A stretch of 64,000 nucleotides of DNA from Diorhabda sublineata (Eukaryota; Arthropoda; Insecta; Coleoptera; Chrysomelidae): the NCBI RefSeq assembly GCF_026230105.1, contig NC_079478.1:13903653-13967652 (forward strand). Direction: 5' to 3'. Position numbers and translations under genes: made by a program. The notes under the pieces are model-generated. The model ran no database searches. It was not told where the DNA came from and saw only the letters and a list, made by a program, of their open reading frames with translations. Positions 1 to 10,998 of this stretch are shown piece after piece (within the stretch, counting starts at the first letter, position 1; every line of letters starts with the position of its first letter).

Positions 1-744
1 TGTTTTATTATCAGACGCAAAAACAAACAACGCAGATGGTCTTCCGACCCGTGAACTTGCCACGTATAATTGACCATGGGAAAAACACGAATGTTCTAGA
101 TTTGAACTACAATCTTTTAAGGATTGGCCTTGTGATTTGTTGATGGTCATGGCAAATGCAAGACGTATCGTAAATTGAAGTTTTTTAAATTCAAACGGCA
201 TATCGGTTGGGATCATCGGTATCCTCGGAATGAGAACTTCCTCACCTATGAATTTTCCTATCATTATCGTAGCGTAAATTACATTGTTCATCAATTTTCT
301 AACCACCAAACGCGTACCGTTGCACAGTTTTGGTTGGTTTATGTTTCGAAGCATGATTACTACGGAGCCAACTTTTAGGCGTAAATTGTGCGGTGGTAAG
401 CCAGGCACGTCCAAAGAGTTTAAAAATTCAATTGGATAGTTGGCGGCTTCATCTTCATTTGTGACGCAGTCAATAGATTCGAATGAATGCATTGTTCCAA
501 TGATCTTATTTTGAATTATGTAGTTTAGGTCATCTACATTTTTATTCTTAGCCGCTAAAATTGCTCGCTTACTCAACCATTCATTATTTTTGTAGTTAGA
601 AATAATTTCTGGAAATACATTGTTGATAAGTTCGTCTTTTGATGAGACAAAATTACAGAAATTATTTGGAAATGATATTAATCCGCTCGATTCATCGACA
701 GGTACTTGACCATTACCGATAGTCAGCAATTGCTGAAGAATAAA
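1..744 (-). CDS. Helitron-type PIF1-like helicase, C-terminal part (partial, runs off left edge)
   Basis: An uninterrupted reading frame of 248 codons runs from 744 to the left edge; a TAG at 745-747 closes it upstream, so the N-terminal helicase core (Walker A and B) is absent. The frame contains LLTIGNGQVPVDES near its start, then GLPPHNLRLKVGSVVIMLRN, CNGTRLVV, FAMTINKSQGQSL (the conserved K-S-Q-G of SF1B helicases, about 121-160) and LYVASSRVGRPSALFVF (motif VI region, about 20-70). This order and wording match the C-terminal helicase domain of animal Helitron Rep/Hel proteins, which unwind DNA for rolling-circle transposition. No stop or frameshift is seen within the piece, so it may be a fairly recent copy truncated at its 5' side, where sequence upstream of 748 no longer resembles helicase. 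Whether the stop codon and C-terminus lie intact outside the window is unknown. Family identity is confident; function today is doubtful. Confidence 0.88.
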
Positions 745-747
745 CTA

Positions 748-2734
748 TTCATTATATTACCTTTCAATGGTGTACTTAGTTTATTGATATTTTTCATTTA
801 GAATTTCAACTTTTTTTTTATCAACTTACTTGAATTCAAATGTAGTAAATTTTTCATTTCACAATTATTGCAATGTAAATTAAAGATGAGAAATATGAAA
901 ATACAAATACATTTCCTTCTTTTCAAATAAATATAAAAAAGTCTACGTAGCATACTCGTTGTAGAATATATATTACATCCCAAAAAAATATTAAAATTAA
1001 TCTTTCAACTCGGCATTACGGTATGCCTGTGTTGACGATACTCTAATCCCTAAATGTCATACGAAATTTCCCATCTTCGGGGAAAATAGACAGGACTACC
1101 GAAAATATAATATGAAGGATCGTTGAAGCGTTGGGAGAATGTAGAAGTAAATGGCATAAGCGTTAATAATGTTATCGTGAAGACGAAAAGCTAATTAAAC
1201 TTTCATAAAGTATTTTATCCATCCAATTAGACATATAGACACTACTTATTGGAAAGGGTTTTTATCACGTTATCTTTGCTACATAACTCAACACCAAGAG
1301 AAGAGGCGTTGAGGTGTAAATATCAAGAAATATTACGTTCCTTACAAATCAGTGTTATATGTCATCAATCTACAATACGTTTACACATTATAAATGCATA
1401 TAACTGATATTTTTTAATAATCTCTCGGTTCTAGCTGTTGACTGATGATTCACTCTTTGTTATCTAAAGATGGAAATGGGAGATTAATACTAAGAAATTA
1501 GATTCACCGTCATTCGTAGCATCTCTGTGCTTTTATGAACATAACTTGTACTCAGTACTCAAATCCAAAGAGAGACCGAAAAGTAATGCAGCTTTCCTAA
1601 ATTGAGTTTTTATGTTTAATCAATATTATCGTTATCAACAACATTTTGCCCTTTAGTGTGCAAATTTTCAATGCCGGATCCGATCGAAATCGATTGGTTC
1701 TTGAGTAAAATATCTAGAGATTTTATTTTGGGCATTATCCAGATTTTTTAGCACCAAGAACATGTTGTAGAGATCGGAATGAGTGGAAATCCAGGTTGGG
1801 ATATCGGGCGGGTGTGCATGGTGAGATAAAAGTTCAATCTTGCATAGTCCTGTCGCGCATTGTCCTTAACAATCGCTGTATATTTTTCAATTAAATATTA
1901 GTTCACTCGATCCAATCGTTTATGAAAAAGATCTGCATTAACATTTACCAAATTATCAAATCCACGTATACTTTACCTAACACACAGAAATGTATTTGTG
2001 GGCTGTAAACCTGGCTTCGTAGCACTTCGAGGTGATTAATTTACAGAGAGCCTTTACCTTTTGCGTTTTTGATTATCAGATATAACCATTTTTTGTCTCC
2101 AGTGATCAAGAAACGGTTATGTATTATGTCTTTGAATCGATATGTTGCATATGCTTGATCGGTTTGTTTTCAGACAGATTATGGAGGACCCAAACACCTG
2201 CTTTGCCTATTTTTCCAATTTACTGCTGTACTCTATTTTATTGTTAAATTGATGGGTTTCTATATTCAGATGTTAGTAGTAAAACAAGATGAATCTTGCT
2301 TACTTGTCGATTAAAATCTTTCATTAAGAACATACAATAAGAATATGGCAGTTTATATATTTAAAACTAAATTAGATTGGGAGGAAATAATAGGGACGGT
2401 TCTGGTAAACGGAGCTAAAATATAACTCTACAGTACTACAGCTGCCAATGTTCTTGGATGTGCGTCCAAGATTGATTAAGAGTGTTTGTTAGTTCTTCTA
2501 TTGTCTAGCATTAACTTGTTTTCATTTCTACCCTTTGTAAGTCGTTATCTAATGTTGTTGATACTTTTGGTCGATAGGAGTTAACAGATCAAAATCACCA
2601 GATCTGATATTATAAAGCCTTCTTTGGTAGATTGTAGATTGCTTTGAGGAGTTTTACAGTTACTCTACACCTATATCTAGATATGTTGTACATTCTCTAC
2701 ACTCTACATCTTATTCTGCTTTAAAAAGACCTAG
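748..2734. other. No gene recognised
   Basis: AT-rich sequence with frequent stops in all frames. A short inverted pair (AAAGCCTTCTTTGG near 2614 and CCAAAGAAGGCT near 2741) spans its right end. I see no coding homology. Confidence 0.5.
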
Positions 2735-2975
2735 TCTACTCCCAAAGAAGGCTATCTTTTGATGTTTTTGTGTCCCACTTTCCAAGGTACTTAATCCTTT
2801 TAGAGAAATGGTCAGGACATTCGCAAAGTAAATGCATTTCTGGCTCCATGGCTTGCTCGCCGATTCCGCAGTTGTCATCCTCTGCCTTGTCCATCGTCTT
2901 GAGGGGCTTTGACGGGGTAGTGACCTGTGAGAAGACTAACCACCAGTTTCATGCCGTTTCTGGTATTTAATACGT
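2735..2975 (-). pseudogene. Non-LTR retrotransposon C-terminal fragment (zinc-knuckle end of ORF2), frameshifted
   Basis: Reading leftwards, one frame gives KLVVSLLTGHYPVK (about 2909-2955) and another gives MDKAEDDNC, then EMHLLCECPDHFSKR and IKYLGKWD (about 2760-2894). This is the typical LTGH...C..C...E...H.LCECP..R...LG ending found downstream of RNase H in Jockey/R1-type insect LINEs. The two halves are in different frames, so at least one indel separates them, and one knuckle cysteine appears replaced (GIGEQ where CGE is usual). Only about 75 codons survive and no RT or RNase H is adjacent, so this is a dead tail fragment. Clade assignment is by memory of motifs only. Confidence 0.72.
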
Positions 2976-4400
2976 CTAATACACTTGAATAAATATTGCA
3001 AATATTTTTAAGTTACTACCTTTGCGAAACTCCAAAAGCATACAATGCCGGTATTTCTGATATTTGGCTCGCCACTTCATCACAAATTGTAAAAAAGTGT
3101 AATATTCAATTATTTAGAAGTGACCAATTCACAATAGACTTAAAATGTCTTTTAAACGACTTCGAAGCGCACAATAAGCTGACAAATGACAATCAAGTAT
3201 CGACATACACAGAAAGACATTACTTTCCGGTTCCGCTCATAGTATAAGATCACAATTCATCATCTTAAACTTTTTTCCGTTAAGTTTTACTTGACTTCTT
3301 CCTTCGCTATTGAAGACAGAAATAGGGATTTATCTTTATAAAAGTGGTGTGGGATTGTACACCCAAGGTAATGTAATTGAGATTCATTCGTATTCCATGT
3401 ATTTTTTATTTTAATTTAAAAAATACTTTATAATATATTTCTTGAATCAATAATTACCAAAAAAAATTGGTTGCAGAAGCGCTAATGTTATTATAGTTCT
3501 TCCAATATAAGTTGCACTACACTGGGCAATTTCATTGTCTTCATTCGTCTATGGTGTAAAGAACGCCATATTTCTATTTATTTGAAGAAATTTTACCAAG
3601 CGACGGTAATGTCTAGCAGGAATATTTCGAAGAAATTGTGTACATACGCCTTTCGACAGCTTTGGTCAATAGAAATGCTTTATTTAAGTTTACGATTCGA
3701 TGTTTTGATTGGTAAATAGTGGATATGAGAGTCCACGTAGACTTACGGTTTGTTAGATGTTTACCGAATTTTATGCGAGGAGTAGATATTATTTTACATT
3801 TTTTAATTTGGTATGAGTACCGTGCGTATTTATGAAATATTGATTGTTCCTTCCCATTTTTTCGAAGCATTAATTTGACAATGAGAGTGCACTTTATAAA
3901 ATTCTGTTATATTTATTTATTAGTATGAATCACAAATATAAATTTTAAACTTGATTTCAAATAGATTTGACCAGAGACAACATTTGTGTTAATCTGTAGA
4001 TTCATATCTTTCCCCGGTATTGTCTTAATTCCCATTTCAAGCTTTAACATACCTATACTATAATCTCAATTACATTGGTTAGATTCGTAGCCGTTAGATT
4101 GTTCACAACCAAGTAGGAAATTCTAAACCACCAACGATTTGCGGATCTACCGAACTCATCGTGCCATAAATCACAACTTTCCAAATCGATATAACGATTT
4201 TATATAAATTGTCTAGACACACAAGTTGAAATAGCGGGGATATTAATAATAGAGTGCAGGAAGAAATCAAATTCTATTTTAACCTTTTATATATATGTGG
4301 ACTATTCATAAACTAAGGAAAGTTACGTATGACACATTTAAGAGTATATTTTGGTGTCAAGTGGAAACAGGAATTGAAATTGTAAATCCCGCTTAGGTGA
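2976..4400. other. No gene recognised
   Basis: Contains two unrecognised open frames (2996-3247 plus; 3613-3870 minus, lysine-rich). Neither has a family signature that I can see and neither is long enough to stand on length alone. Confidence 0.4.
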
Positions 4401-4416
4401 GATAATACGATTTTTG

Positions 4417-4822
4417 TTTACAATGGAAATTTATCGGCAAATGTGTGAAGTGGAAGAAAGTTCTGCTCTGAAATGGTTATTCACTTTAGGAATGGTAGAA
4501 CTAAAGTTTAGGATAAAGAGAGAAGTGGACATCCAAAAATGGTGACAGACAAACTGATCGCTAAAGTTGATGAAAAAACTCGTGACAATCACTATTTCTT
4601 AATAACAGATCTCAATCAAAATAAACATTTTAACGAAAAAATACAATTTAGACTGAGTGGAACAATATTATTACACCTATAATTTAGTGCTTGACCAATT
4701 TAACCATGGAAAGGTGCATACGTTTTTTGTTAACAATGAAAATTTGTTGACAAAGTGAAGTGAAAGAAAGTTCTGGTCGGAAATGGTTATTCACTTTCAA
4801 AATTTAACCATGGAAAGGCCCA
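4417..4822. repeat. Local segmental duplication within mariner remnant
   Basis: The stretch around 4417-4493 (ending GAAATGGTTATTCACTTT) recurs at about 4730-4798 with indels. In addition AATTTAACCATGGAAAGG occurs at 4698-4715 and again at 4801-4818. Together they suggest an imperfect tandem duplication of the transposase start and its flank. Confidence 0.6.
4423..4640 (+). pseudogene. Mariner-type transposase N-terminal fragment
   Basis: From 4521 one frame reads RSGHPKMVTDKLIAKVDEK and continues TRDNHYFLITDL, which matches the linker between the two helix-turn-helix motifs of mariner transposases (usual form SGRPS.VT.DLV..V...IRE.R.FTI..LS). Upstream, from an ATG at 4423 in another frame, IYRQMCEVEESSALKWLFT resembles the first HTH. 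The two parts are out of frame, so there is at least one indel. No catalytic DDD region follows. A partial copy of the first part lies 300 bp downstream. Confidence 0.65.
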
Positions 4823-5194
4823 TAATTGAATAACGGTTTAAGATTTTGGCAGCCTTTTATGAAAGCACAATCGGGAGAATTCCGCCGAACTGAGTCTGTG
4901 AAAATATCTGTCATAATAATAATAAAAAAACTTTTTATATTTTTTCGTCCTGATTTGTTTCGATTTCAGATTAAAATAAAAAGTGAAATGAAAATTGATT
5001 TTCTCACCTATTACTTTCGATCTCTATCAAAATATCAAAAGAGACCTAAAATCAAGACGATTCATAAAGAAAAACACAAAAAGATCTAAGAAATAAAAAG
5101 AAAACTATTTTTATATTGAATGATCAACATAAAATTATTGTTTAATATTCACTAAATTTTCAAATCTGATTTGATGCTCGTTCTACGAAGTACA

Positions 5195-6014
5195 TAATCC
5201 GGTCAATTTAGACATTCGAAGTTACATAAATTCCCATCCAGCTGAAAATCAGTAAAATTGTTTCCCATCATTTCCGTGTATGGATAAAATTTATTTAAGG
5301 TTAAAGGTAAAAAATTTTTCGCAATTTTCAACATAACGATGAGTTTTATCATACAAATACCTTGGACGAAAATTGTAGATCATAAAATTATCTGCATAAA
5401 ACGTATTAATACTTTTTCTCCTACAAGCCACTGTTTCTGATATATAATGATTCAAAAAGTTGTCGTTTTTAATGATTTCAACAATATATTTTCAGCAGTA
5501 AACTTTTCCTACAACATTGATATGAACCGATACTTCTGAGTATTTATAAGAAATTTCTGTTGACTGGTGGGAACTATCATAAATTCATCAAATAAATTAT
5601 CAATTGACAAAGATGTTGCTAAAGTTTGACGATGTTGGTATGCAGTTTTGGTATTATATATATATACGACAGTAAATCTGAAACATTATAACTTTCACAG
5701 CTTTTTGAATCGTCATATCTCACAAACGGTGGCTCGTCGGGAAAAAAGTATTGATACGTTTTTTGTAAATAATTTTATGATCTACAATTTTCGTTCAAGG
5801 TATTTTTATGATAAAACTTACCGTTTTGCTGATCATCGCGAAAAACTCATTTTTTTGACCTTTGATCTTGAATAAAATTTTTTCCATACACGGAAATCAT
5901 GGGGAACATTCAAATTTTATTCTCAATTGTATTTTAAACAATTTTACTGATTTTCAGTTTGATGGGAATTTATGTAGCTTCACTCTTATTTTTTGGACTA
6001 ATTTGACCGGACTA
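5195..6014. mobile_element. Foldback element with ~300 bp inverted arms
   Basis: The left arm (5195 to about 5480) and right arm (about 5693-6014) are inverted copies along most of their length, for example ACATAAATTCCCATC with CTGAAAATCAGTAAAATTGTTT, TTTCCGTGTATGGA, and AAAATTGTAGATCATAAAATT (5370-5390 against 5776-5796). The tips read TAATCCGGTCAATTTAG on the left and, reverse-complemented, TAGTCCGGTCAAATTAG on the right. ACA stands immediately outside both tips (5192-5194 and 6015-6017), a possible 3-bp target duplication; alternatively the TA is the target. No coding sequence is recognised inside, although arms give spurious short frames. It appears non-autonomous. The arm pattern resembles that of the coding element at 16386-17690. 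Confidence 0.85.
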
Positions 6015-6844
6015 ACATTGTATCTGTATAATTTGTATTTAGGTGTGTGTACGTTTTTGTGAGCGTAAAAAGTAAAAATAATTTTTTTCTTCGTTACCAT
6101 ATTATGTGTATTCTCCTACTTTCTAAGTTTTTTTCTTCAATAAATTAATACATAAATTACAACTGAAATGTTATGGATTTTTTACCGACGCCTTTTTTAG
6201 GCAACCAACGTTTTATCATTTCACCAAAGTTAAACTTGAAATCTCTCACTCGAAATTGCCTCGTATCTGATTTAGTAAAGCTTTTTTTGTTGAGAAAGCC
6301 TCGGCCTATTATTCCGAGAACTCCAAAGAACTTCCGTCTTTGTCGAACGAATAAACCTTTTTCTTTTTGGAGTTAAAAAGAGCGAATGCATTATTTATTA
6401 TTCTGATTCATCAGGAGTACAAATAAAGAAATAAGAAAAAAAGGAAAAATCGTGGTATGTCTTGAACGCCGTTATATGAGTTATAACACTTGATGAATAA
6501 TAAGCACTTGCATGGTCTACAGGTTTAGTATACTCATAAACGGTTTCATTATTTAAAAATAAAATTGCCATCATTTTTAATTTCAGTTTTATTCATTTTG
6601 ATCTTACTCTGTAACTATATTCATCTATCAACTATAAACAATGATTATGCTTGTTATTTAATAAGATCAAGAAGAGGTTCTCTGCATCGTCAGATTTTTC
6701 CGGAACATGTGCACAATTCCTTTAATAACGTTGAATTTTGATGCTTGTCAATAATAATTACATTTAACTTGGTATAATTAAAGGAATAGCAATATGAGGT
6801 TTAATTTATAAAAAAAAAGGATTTTATGGCAGTCAAATAAAATA
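6015..6844. other. No gene recognised
   Basis: AT-rich sequence. A plus-strand open frame at 6173-6376 has no recognisable signature. Confidence 0.4.
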
Positions 6845-6864
6845 CCTAGAGACTAGAAATAAAG

Positions 6865-7140
6865 TTATTTGAATCCCATACAACAAAAAAGATGACCTAA
6901 TGTGTGAGAATTACAGAGCAATATGCTTATCCTCAGTATGGAAAACATATACGACAATTTTAGAGATAAAGATAAGAAAATGCATTTTTGATTAAAAATA
7001 AAACAAACGATAGATAACATATACATATTATGAAAAAGGAAAATATAACAGAGGAAAAAAGACATGATATATGAGGAAAATATAAATTTCATGAAAAATG
7101 GTAAAGAAAGAAAAAATTGTGTGTCAGCTCCGACGCACTT
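6865..7140 (+). pseudogene. LINE reverse transcriptase fragment
   Basis: The plus-strand frame from about 6870 reads IPYNKKDDLMCENYRAICLS followed by VWKTYTTILEIKIRK. This corresponds to the start of the non-LTR RT domain, usually P..KKGD...C.NYR.I.LL....K....IL..R. A TGA precedes IPYN and stops follow the IRK motif (6989). The remaining palm domain is not present here. A separate RT-like piece occurs at 8205-8314, and an inverted-repeat element lies between them, so the two may once have been one copy. Confidence 0.68.
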
Positions 7141-7142
7141 AA

Positions 7143-8204
7143 GGAGATTACTCCTTAAGTTCGATAGTCTAACCAGACACAAAATAGTTTATTTAACTTA
7201 AAAAAGATTGGTTGATTGTCAGAATATTTTGGGCTTCCTTCATTAATTTTTTTTTAATCTGTAAGCTCGCTGTCTCTCGGCTGGAGTTTTTGGAGGTTTA
7301 GATTTTTTCCTAGTCAAAAAATATAAAAAAAAAAAATTAGAAAATTTATAAATGCATAATTATAAAAATTTTAACCGACTTTAGGAAAATTGATAAAGGT
7401 TTTTATAAACATTTTTTTTTAAATTATTATAATTAATTTTTTATTTAAAATATAATATTATCTTAATAATTAACAAAAATGGTTATAAAAAGATAATTAT
7501 GTCACTAAATCTTTTACATACAATAATAAATAGTACATGAAAATTATTTAAATAAGCTAAAAAATAACTTTTCGAAAGAAAATAATATAAAAACATTATT
7601 ATAATGAAAAAATATTGTCGATTTTTCTGATAATATTATCGAATTATTGACTACAGTTGTTAATATTTAAAAATTATTTATAAAATAAATCATAATAACG
7701 TGGAAGAATTTATAGACATCGACAAAAAAATTAATTTTTGGTTAGGTTAGAAATTTTCTATTTTATGTGGATGCGCTCGATAATTCATATTGGGTTGATT
7801 ATCTAATTTTATGTGTTGTTTTCAAATATATATTTATATGAACTACATCGATAATTATTAAAAATTTAATAAATACAAATTGCACATGCTCATACAAATA
7901 ATACATGAATTATAACGTACCTTGCAACCACGTGTTTGTTAGATGTTCCGGCAATATCACCTACACCTCTTTTTGCCATAGTTATTTGAAAATACTTTCA
8001 GTTCACTTTAGCGGAACACAATGATAATAAAACTTCACAATGACAGCAATATAAGTATGTTGACACTGACAAATTAGAAAGTTGCGCATCATAGGATGCG
8101 CACCAAAAACGTAACGAGGTCATTCATGGATAGATTTTACTCCTCACATTTTTCTCATACCGGGCCCCTTATATATGCAAATCGATTCTTAAGGAGTAAA
8201 CTCC
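7143..8204. mobile_element. Inverted-repeat element of ~1.06 kb inserted in LINE debris
   Basis: The left end GGAGATTACTCCTTAAG then TTCGAT (7143-7165) pairs with the right end, which reverse-complements to GGAGTTTACTCCTTAAG then AATCGAT (8181-8204). The left end also sits in a small palindrome (ACTTAAGGAG-ATTA-CTCCTTAAGT, 7137-7160). LINE reverse-transcriptase-like sequence lies on both sides. No clear target duplication is seen. The interior contains a candidate two-exon minus-strand gene (7979-7243) and a short hairpin (TGCGCATC-ATAG-GATGCGCA, 8083-8102). The superfamily is not assigned. The limits are inferred only from the inverted ends. Confidence 0.55.
7243..7979 (-). CDS. Candidate two-exon mini-gene with an AERQRAYR motif
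   Basis: On the minus strand an ATG at 7979 (A at -3, G at +4) opens 59 nt encoding MAKRGVGDIAGTSNKHVVA and ends at AAG before GTACGT (donor at 7920). A 611-bp AT-rich intron would end in a long T-rich tract and GACTAG (acceptor at 7311-7310). The second exon (7309-7243) completes the split arginine codon in phase and reads KKSKPPKTPAERQRAYRLKK, then N and a TAA stop. The join gives 41 residues. The basic PKTPAERQRAYR motif resembles a short motif seen near the start of various insect transposon-associated and uncharacterised proteins, from memory. The in-phase splice and strong sites favour a real or once-real gene; its small size suggests a truncated one. Its location inside an inverted-repeat element suggests it came with that element. 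Function unknown. Confidence 0.4.
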
Positions 8205-8314
8205 AAATAAATGAAAGAGGGAAGGTTGAAATAGTCCGAGGAAGGACAGAGCTTAAGACGGAAATTGGGGCAAAGCAGGAAGCAGTATTAGTCTTCTTCT
8301 GCTTACAGTCATGA
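8205..8314 (+). pseudogene. LINE reverse transcriptase motif-B fragment
   Basis: The frame reads INERGKVEIVRGRTELKTEI then GAKQEAVLVFF. This resembles the RT segment that precedes and includes motif B (usually G.RQG..LSPLLF), with the glycine, serine and proline lost. It abuts the right end of the 7143-8204 element, consistent with an interrupted LINE copy. Confidence 0.45.
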
Positions 8315-8869
8315 TAAAAACAATAGAAGAGAGAGAAAAATTGAGAAAATGGAAGAAATAGTAGACACATATATGGATAAAGACAATAGAAATTCTGATA
8401 ATAAAATTAAATGTAAAAAAAATGCAAAATGGTGGGAGAAAACCAAAAAAGAGTAGGATCTGATAATGAAAGGAGAATATATAGAATTATTACATTTGAT
8501 TACCTGTACTCATTATATAAACAATATTCATAAATAAACAGTACCTACATTAATATATACAAATGAAACCTGGTCGTCAGTAAACAAAAGGACAGAAATA
8601 ACAACAGCAGAGGTGAAACAACTGAAGAAAATATCAGAGAAATCGAAAATTGACAGGATAAGAAATGGAAAAACTCAAACAGGAACCAACAGGAAACAAG
8701 ATAGTTGAGATATGTTTAAACTGGCACAAGCAGATAAAGAGAATACACCTAAAACTGATAGGAAAAAAGGACACGAGAACAGAAGGAAAGAGTTGGAAAT
8801 GAATAAAATGAGAATAAAAACTAACATATAAATATTATGATGCTTGAGAGGTCATACAGAGATCTAGGA
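8315..8869 (+). pseudogene. Decayed LINE-like sequence
   Basis: A-rich plus-strand sequence. Around 8595-8735 frames such as TTAEVKQLKKISEKSKIDRI and NKIVEICLNWHKQIKR resemble the linker before LINE RT (AEV..AL...K..K.PG.D.I). Many stops and no catalytic motif. Assignment is weak. Confidence 0.35.
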
Positions 8870-9039
8870 AAGAAGTATCTGGCCTAACCTAGAGATGGCG
8901 GTAGTTGTTTGAAAAATACCACTGTATTAGAAAGTACACAATTTATACAACATACAGTGTTCTAAGTTTGAATAGGCCATGTTATTTAGTATTTGTTTGG
9001 CACCCATCAATAGTGAATGTTTTTAGTAAATTTGTAAAC

Positions 9040-9973
9040 ATGGAAAAAGTTGGTTATCGTTATGTGATACAATAATTTTATTTGAAAGGCATTAGCTCAA
9101 CTAATATAAAATCTGGACTAGATTTTACTACTGGGTGATACTTCTCCTTTGTTATTAACAGTAAAATATTGGGTAGTAGAGTGTAAACGAGGCCGTACGA
9201 CCTGCAAGGACCAGCATCTGAGTAGTTAACCAAATTAGATGTCGACTCCAGAAATGTTGAAGAAAATTCACAAAGCGGTTATGGATGATCGTCATCGGAA
9301 AGTTCGCGAGCTAGTAGACATAGTAGGCATATTAACTGAAAATGAGAAAGCTGCTGGAACAAAAAAAGTGTCGTGATTATGTTTCCATCTAGTGTTTGGA
9401 AATGTTTTACAGAAATAAAGCCGAATTTTTGCGTCTTTTTATGGTCATGAATGAAACGTAGGTAATCACTTCACACCCGAAACAAAACAACAATCAAAAC
9501 AATAGATTGAAAAGGAGAACCGGCTCCAAATAAAGCAAAGTCCGTTCTATCTACAGGCAAGGTTCTTTGGGATGCGCGTGGGATAAGTTCCATTGATTAT
9601 CTTGAAAAGGGAAAAACTTTCAACGGCGAGTATTATGCGAACTTATTGCACCGGCTATAGCAAAGGGCCACATTTGGCTAAGAAGAAACTGTTGTTTCAT
9701 TAATACAAGTCATCAGTTCACAAATCCGTTATTACAATAGCCAAAATCAATAAATTAAACTTTGAATTGCTACCTCATGCACCCCCTTCGCCAGATTTAG
9801 ACACCACGGATTATTTTCCGTTCTCAGATTTGAAAAAATGGAACGGTGGTCAAAGATTTTTAACAAAGAAGAGGTGAATGCTTGACGATTCTTATTATAA
9901 AAAGGGTATCGAACTTATTGAATATCGCTAAGAAAATTGTAAGGAGATAAAAGGAGATTACGTTAAAAAATGA
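9040..9973 (+). pseudogene. Mariner transposase pseudogene (near full length, many lesions)
   Basis: An ATG at 9040 starts MEKVGYRYVIQYFYLKGISS, followed in shifting frames by TPEMLKKIHKAVMDDRHRKV and RELVDIVGI (second HTH, about 9243-9335), NKAEFLRLFMVMNET (catalytic D1 region, D replaced by N, about 9415-9460), KGKTFNGEYYANLL, KKKLLFH, HKSVITIAKIN and LLPHAPPSPDLDTTDYFPF (D3 region, about 9768-9825), then SDLKKWNGGQRF. The end GDYVKK and TGA at 9971-9973 match the usual mariner C-terminus. Numerous stops and frameshifts and loss of the first aspartate make it inactive. The full element probably spans about 8880-10040, since the left flank around 8880 and the right motif GGTACTTCTGGGAC look like mariner ends, but I could not fix the terminal repeats. 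This is the mauritiana-type lineage by resemblance. Confidence 0.88.
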
Positions 9974-10040
9974 ATATTTTTTTCCAAAATTTTTATGATT
10001 TCTTTGTTGGGATAGGTACTTCTGGGACTTTTTATTAGCT

Positions 10041-10589
10041 TATTTTGCGTTTCAATGACAAAAAATAAACAAGTCTCATAATTTACGCACATCAAATTGC
10101 AATTAAAAAAAGTGTCAGATGTATCTCACACATGAGTTTCTAAAAAATATTGAAGAGCACTATTGCAGCCTCAAACAATTCGCTAAGTAAATTATTATAA
10201 AAAAGAATACTCATAACAATCTTATTCTATTGTATACCTCGCATTCAATTTATTCTTTTCTCTGGAATGATCAAAGTAATTTATGTTCTTCTATATACTA
10301 AGTTCTTGCGTCTCTAGACAGAGTTGTTGGAAAAAATATAGCGTCTGTCGCACGGGAATGAAAATAGACGTCCTTCACAAAACGTATACAGAAATCTACG
10401 ACCACGTTTACTGTAAGAGGTTTTTCGTAACATACCGTAGGAAAGGAAAAACTAGTGAAAATAAGATTAATTATTTTCCTAGTTCACACATCATTGTTCA
10501 AACAAAAATATTACTGGTAATTTGTATTCAAACTACTTCAATGATTTGATGAATCAGAAAAATAGTTGATTCTTCAACTGCATCAGTCA
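10041..10589. other. No gene recognised
   Basis: AT-rich sequence with an unassigned plus-strand open frame at 10283-10549 that has no signature. Confidence 0.4.
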
Positions 10590-10998
10590 ACAGTTATATG
10601 TCATATGACTTTTGTCAATATTGGAACAAGAAGCGAAGTCTAAGTATGATAAATAATATTTCTGGATGCCTAGAGATAATTGGAGAACTCTATATACTAT
10701 TGGGCGATTTGAGAATCAAATTCCGGGAAATTGCGGACGCTGTAGATATTTCACGTGGCTCAGATTTTCCAATGTTTCCTATAAGGAAGCTTCGCCCGAG
10801 GTAAGTTTGCTTATAATCGACCACAAAAGTAATAATTCGACATCAATTTCGACGGAGTGTTCAGCGTTGTTCTACCGCAATATAGACGAGGTTATACTAC
10901 ACAATCGTTTCACAATCGTGGATAAAACTTTGATTCACCTCAATACTCCAGATACCAAACAGCTGTCTAAAGTGGTGGTTTTTCAGGTCATGACTTAA
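10590..10998 (+). pseudogene. Mariner transposase fragment (second HTH to first catalytic region)
   Basis: One frame gives GDLRIKFREIADAVDISRGS and IRKLRPR (about 10709-10803); a neighbouring frame gives SLLIIDHKSNN, CSALFYRNIDEV and RFTIVDKTLIHLNTPDTKQL (about 10806-10965). The order matches mariner: DRR.KVREIA...IS.GSV, then KLCARWVPRLLT.DQK, NR...F..R..T.DETW.H..TPE.K.QS. The first catalytic aspartate region reads VDKTLIH, so D-E-T-W is degraded. At least one frameshift separates the halves. Distinct from the neighbouring 9040-9973 copy. Confidence 0.7.

Noticed and set aside
6404..6410. CTGATGA on the minus strand as a possible hammerhead ribozyme core
   Set aside because: No paired stem II followed by GAAA and no closing stems were found nearby; other CTGATGA occurrences (48367, 30797) also fail.
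7740..7750. GGTTAGGTTAG resembling the insect telomere repeat
   Set aside because: Only two units; such short tracts are scattered through insect genomes and do not mark a telomere. The same applies to CCTAACCTAACC at 55603-55614.
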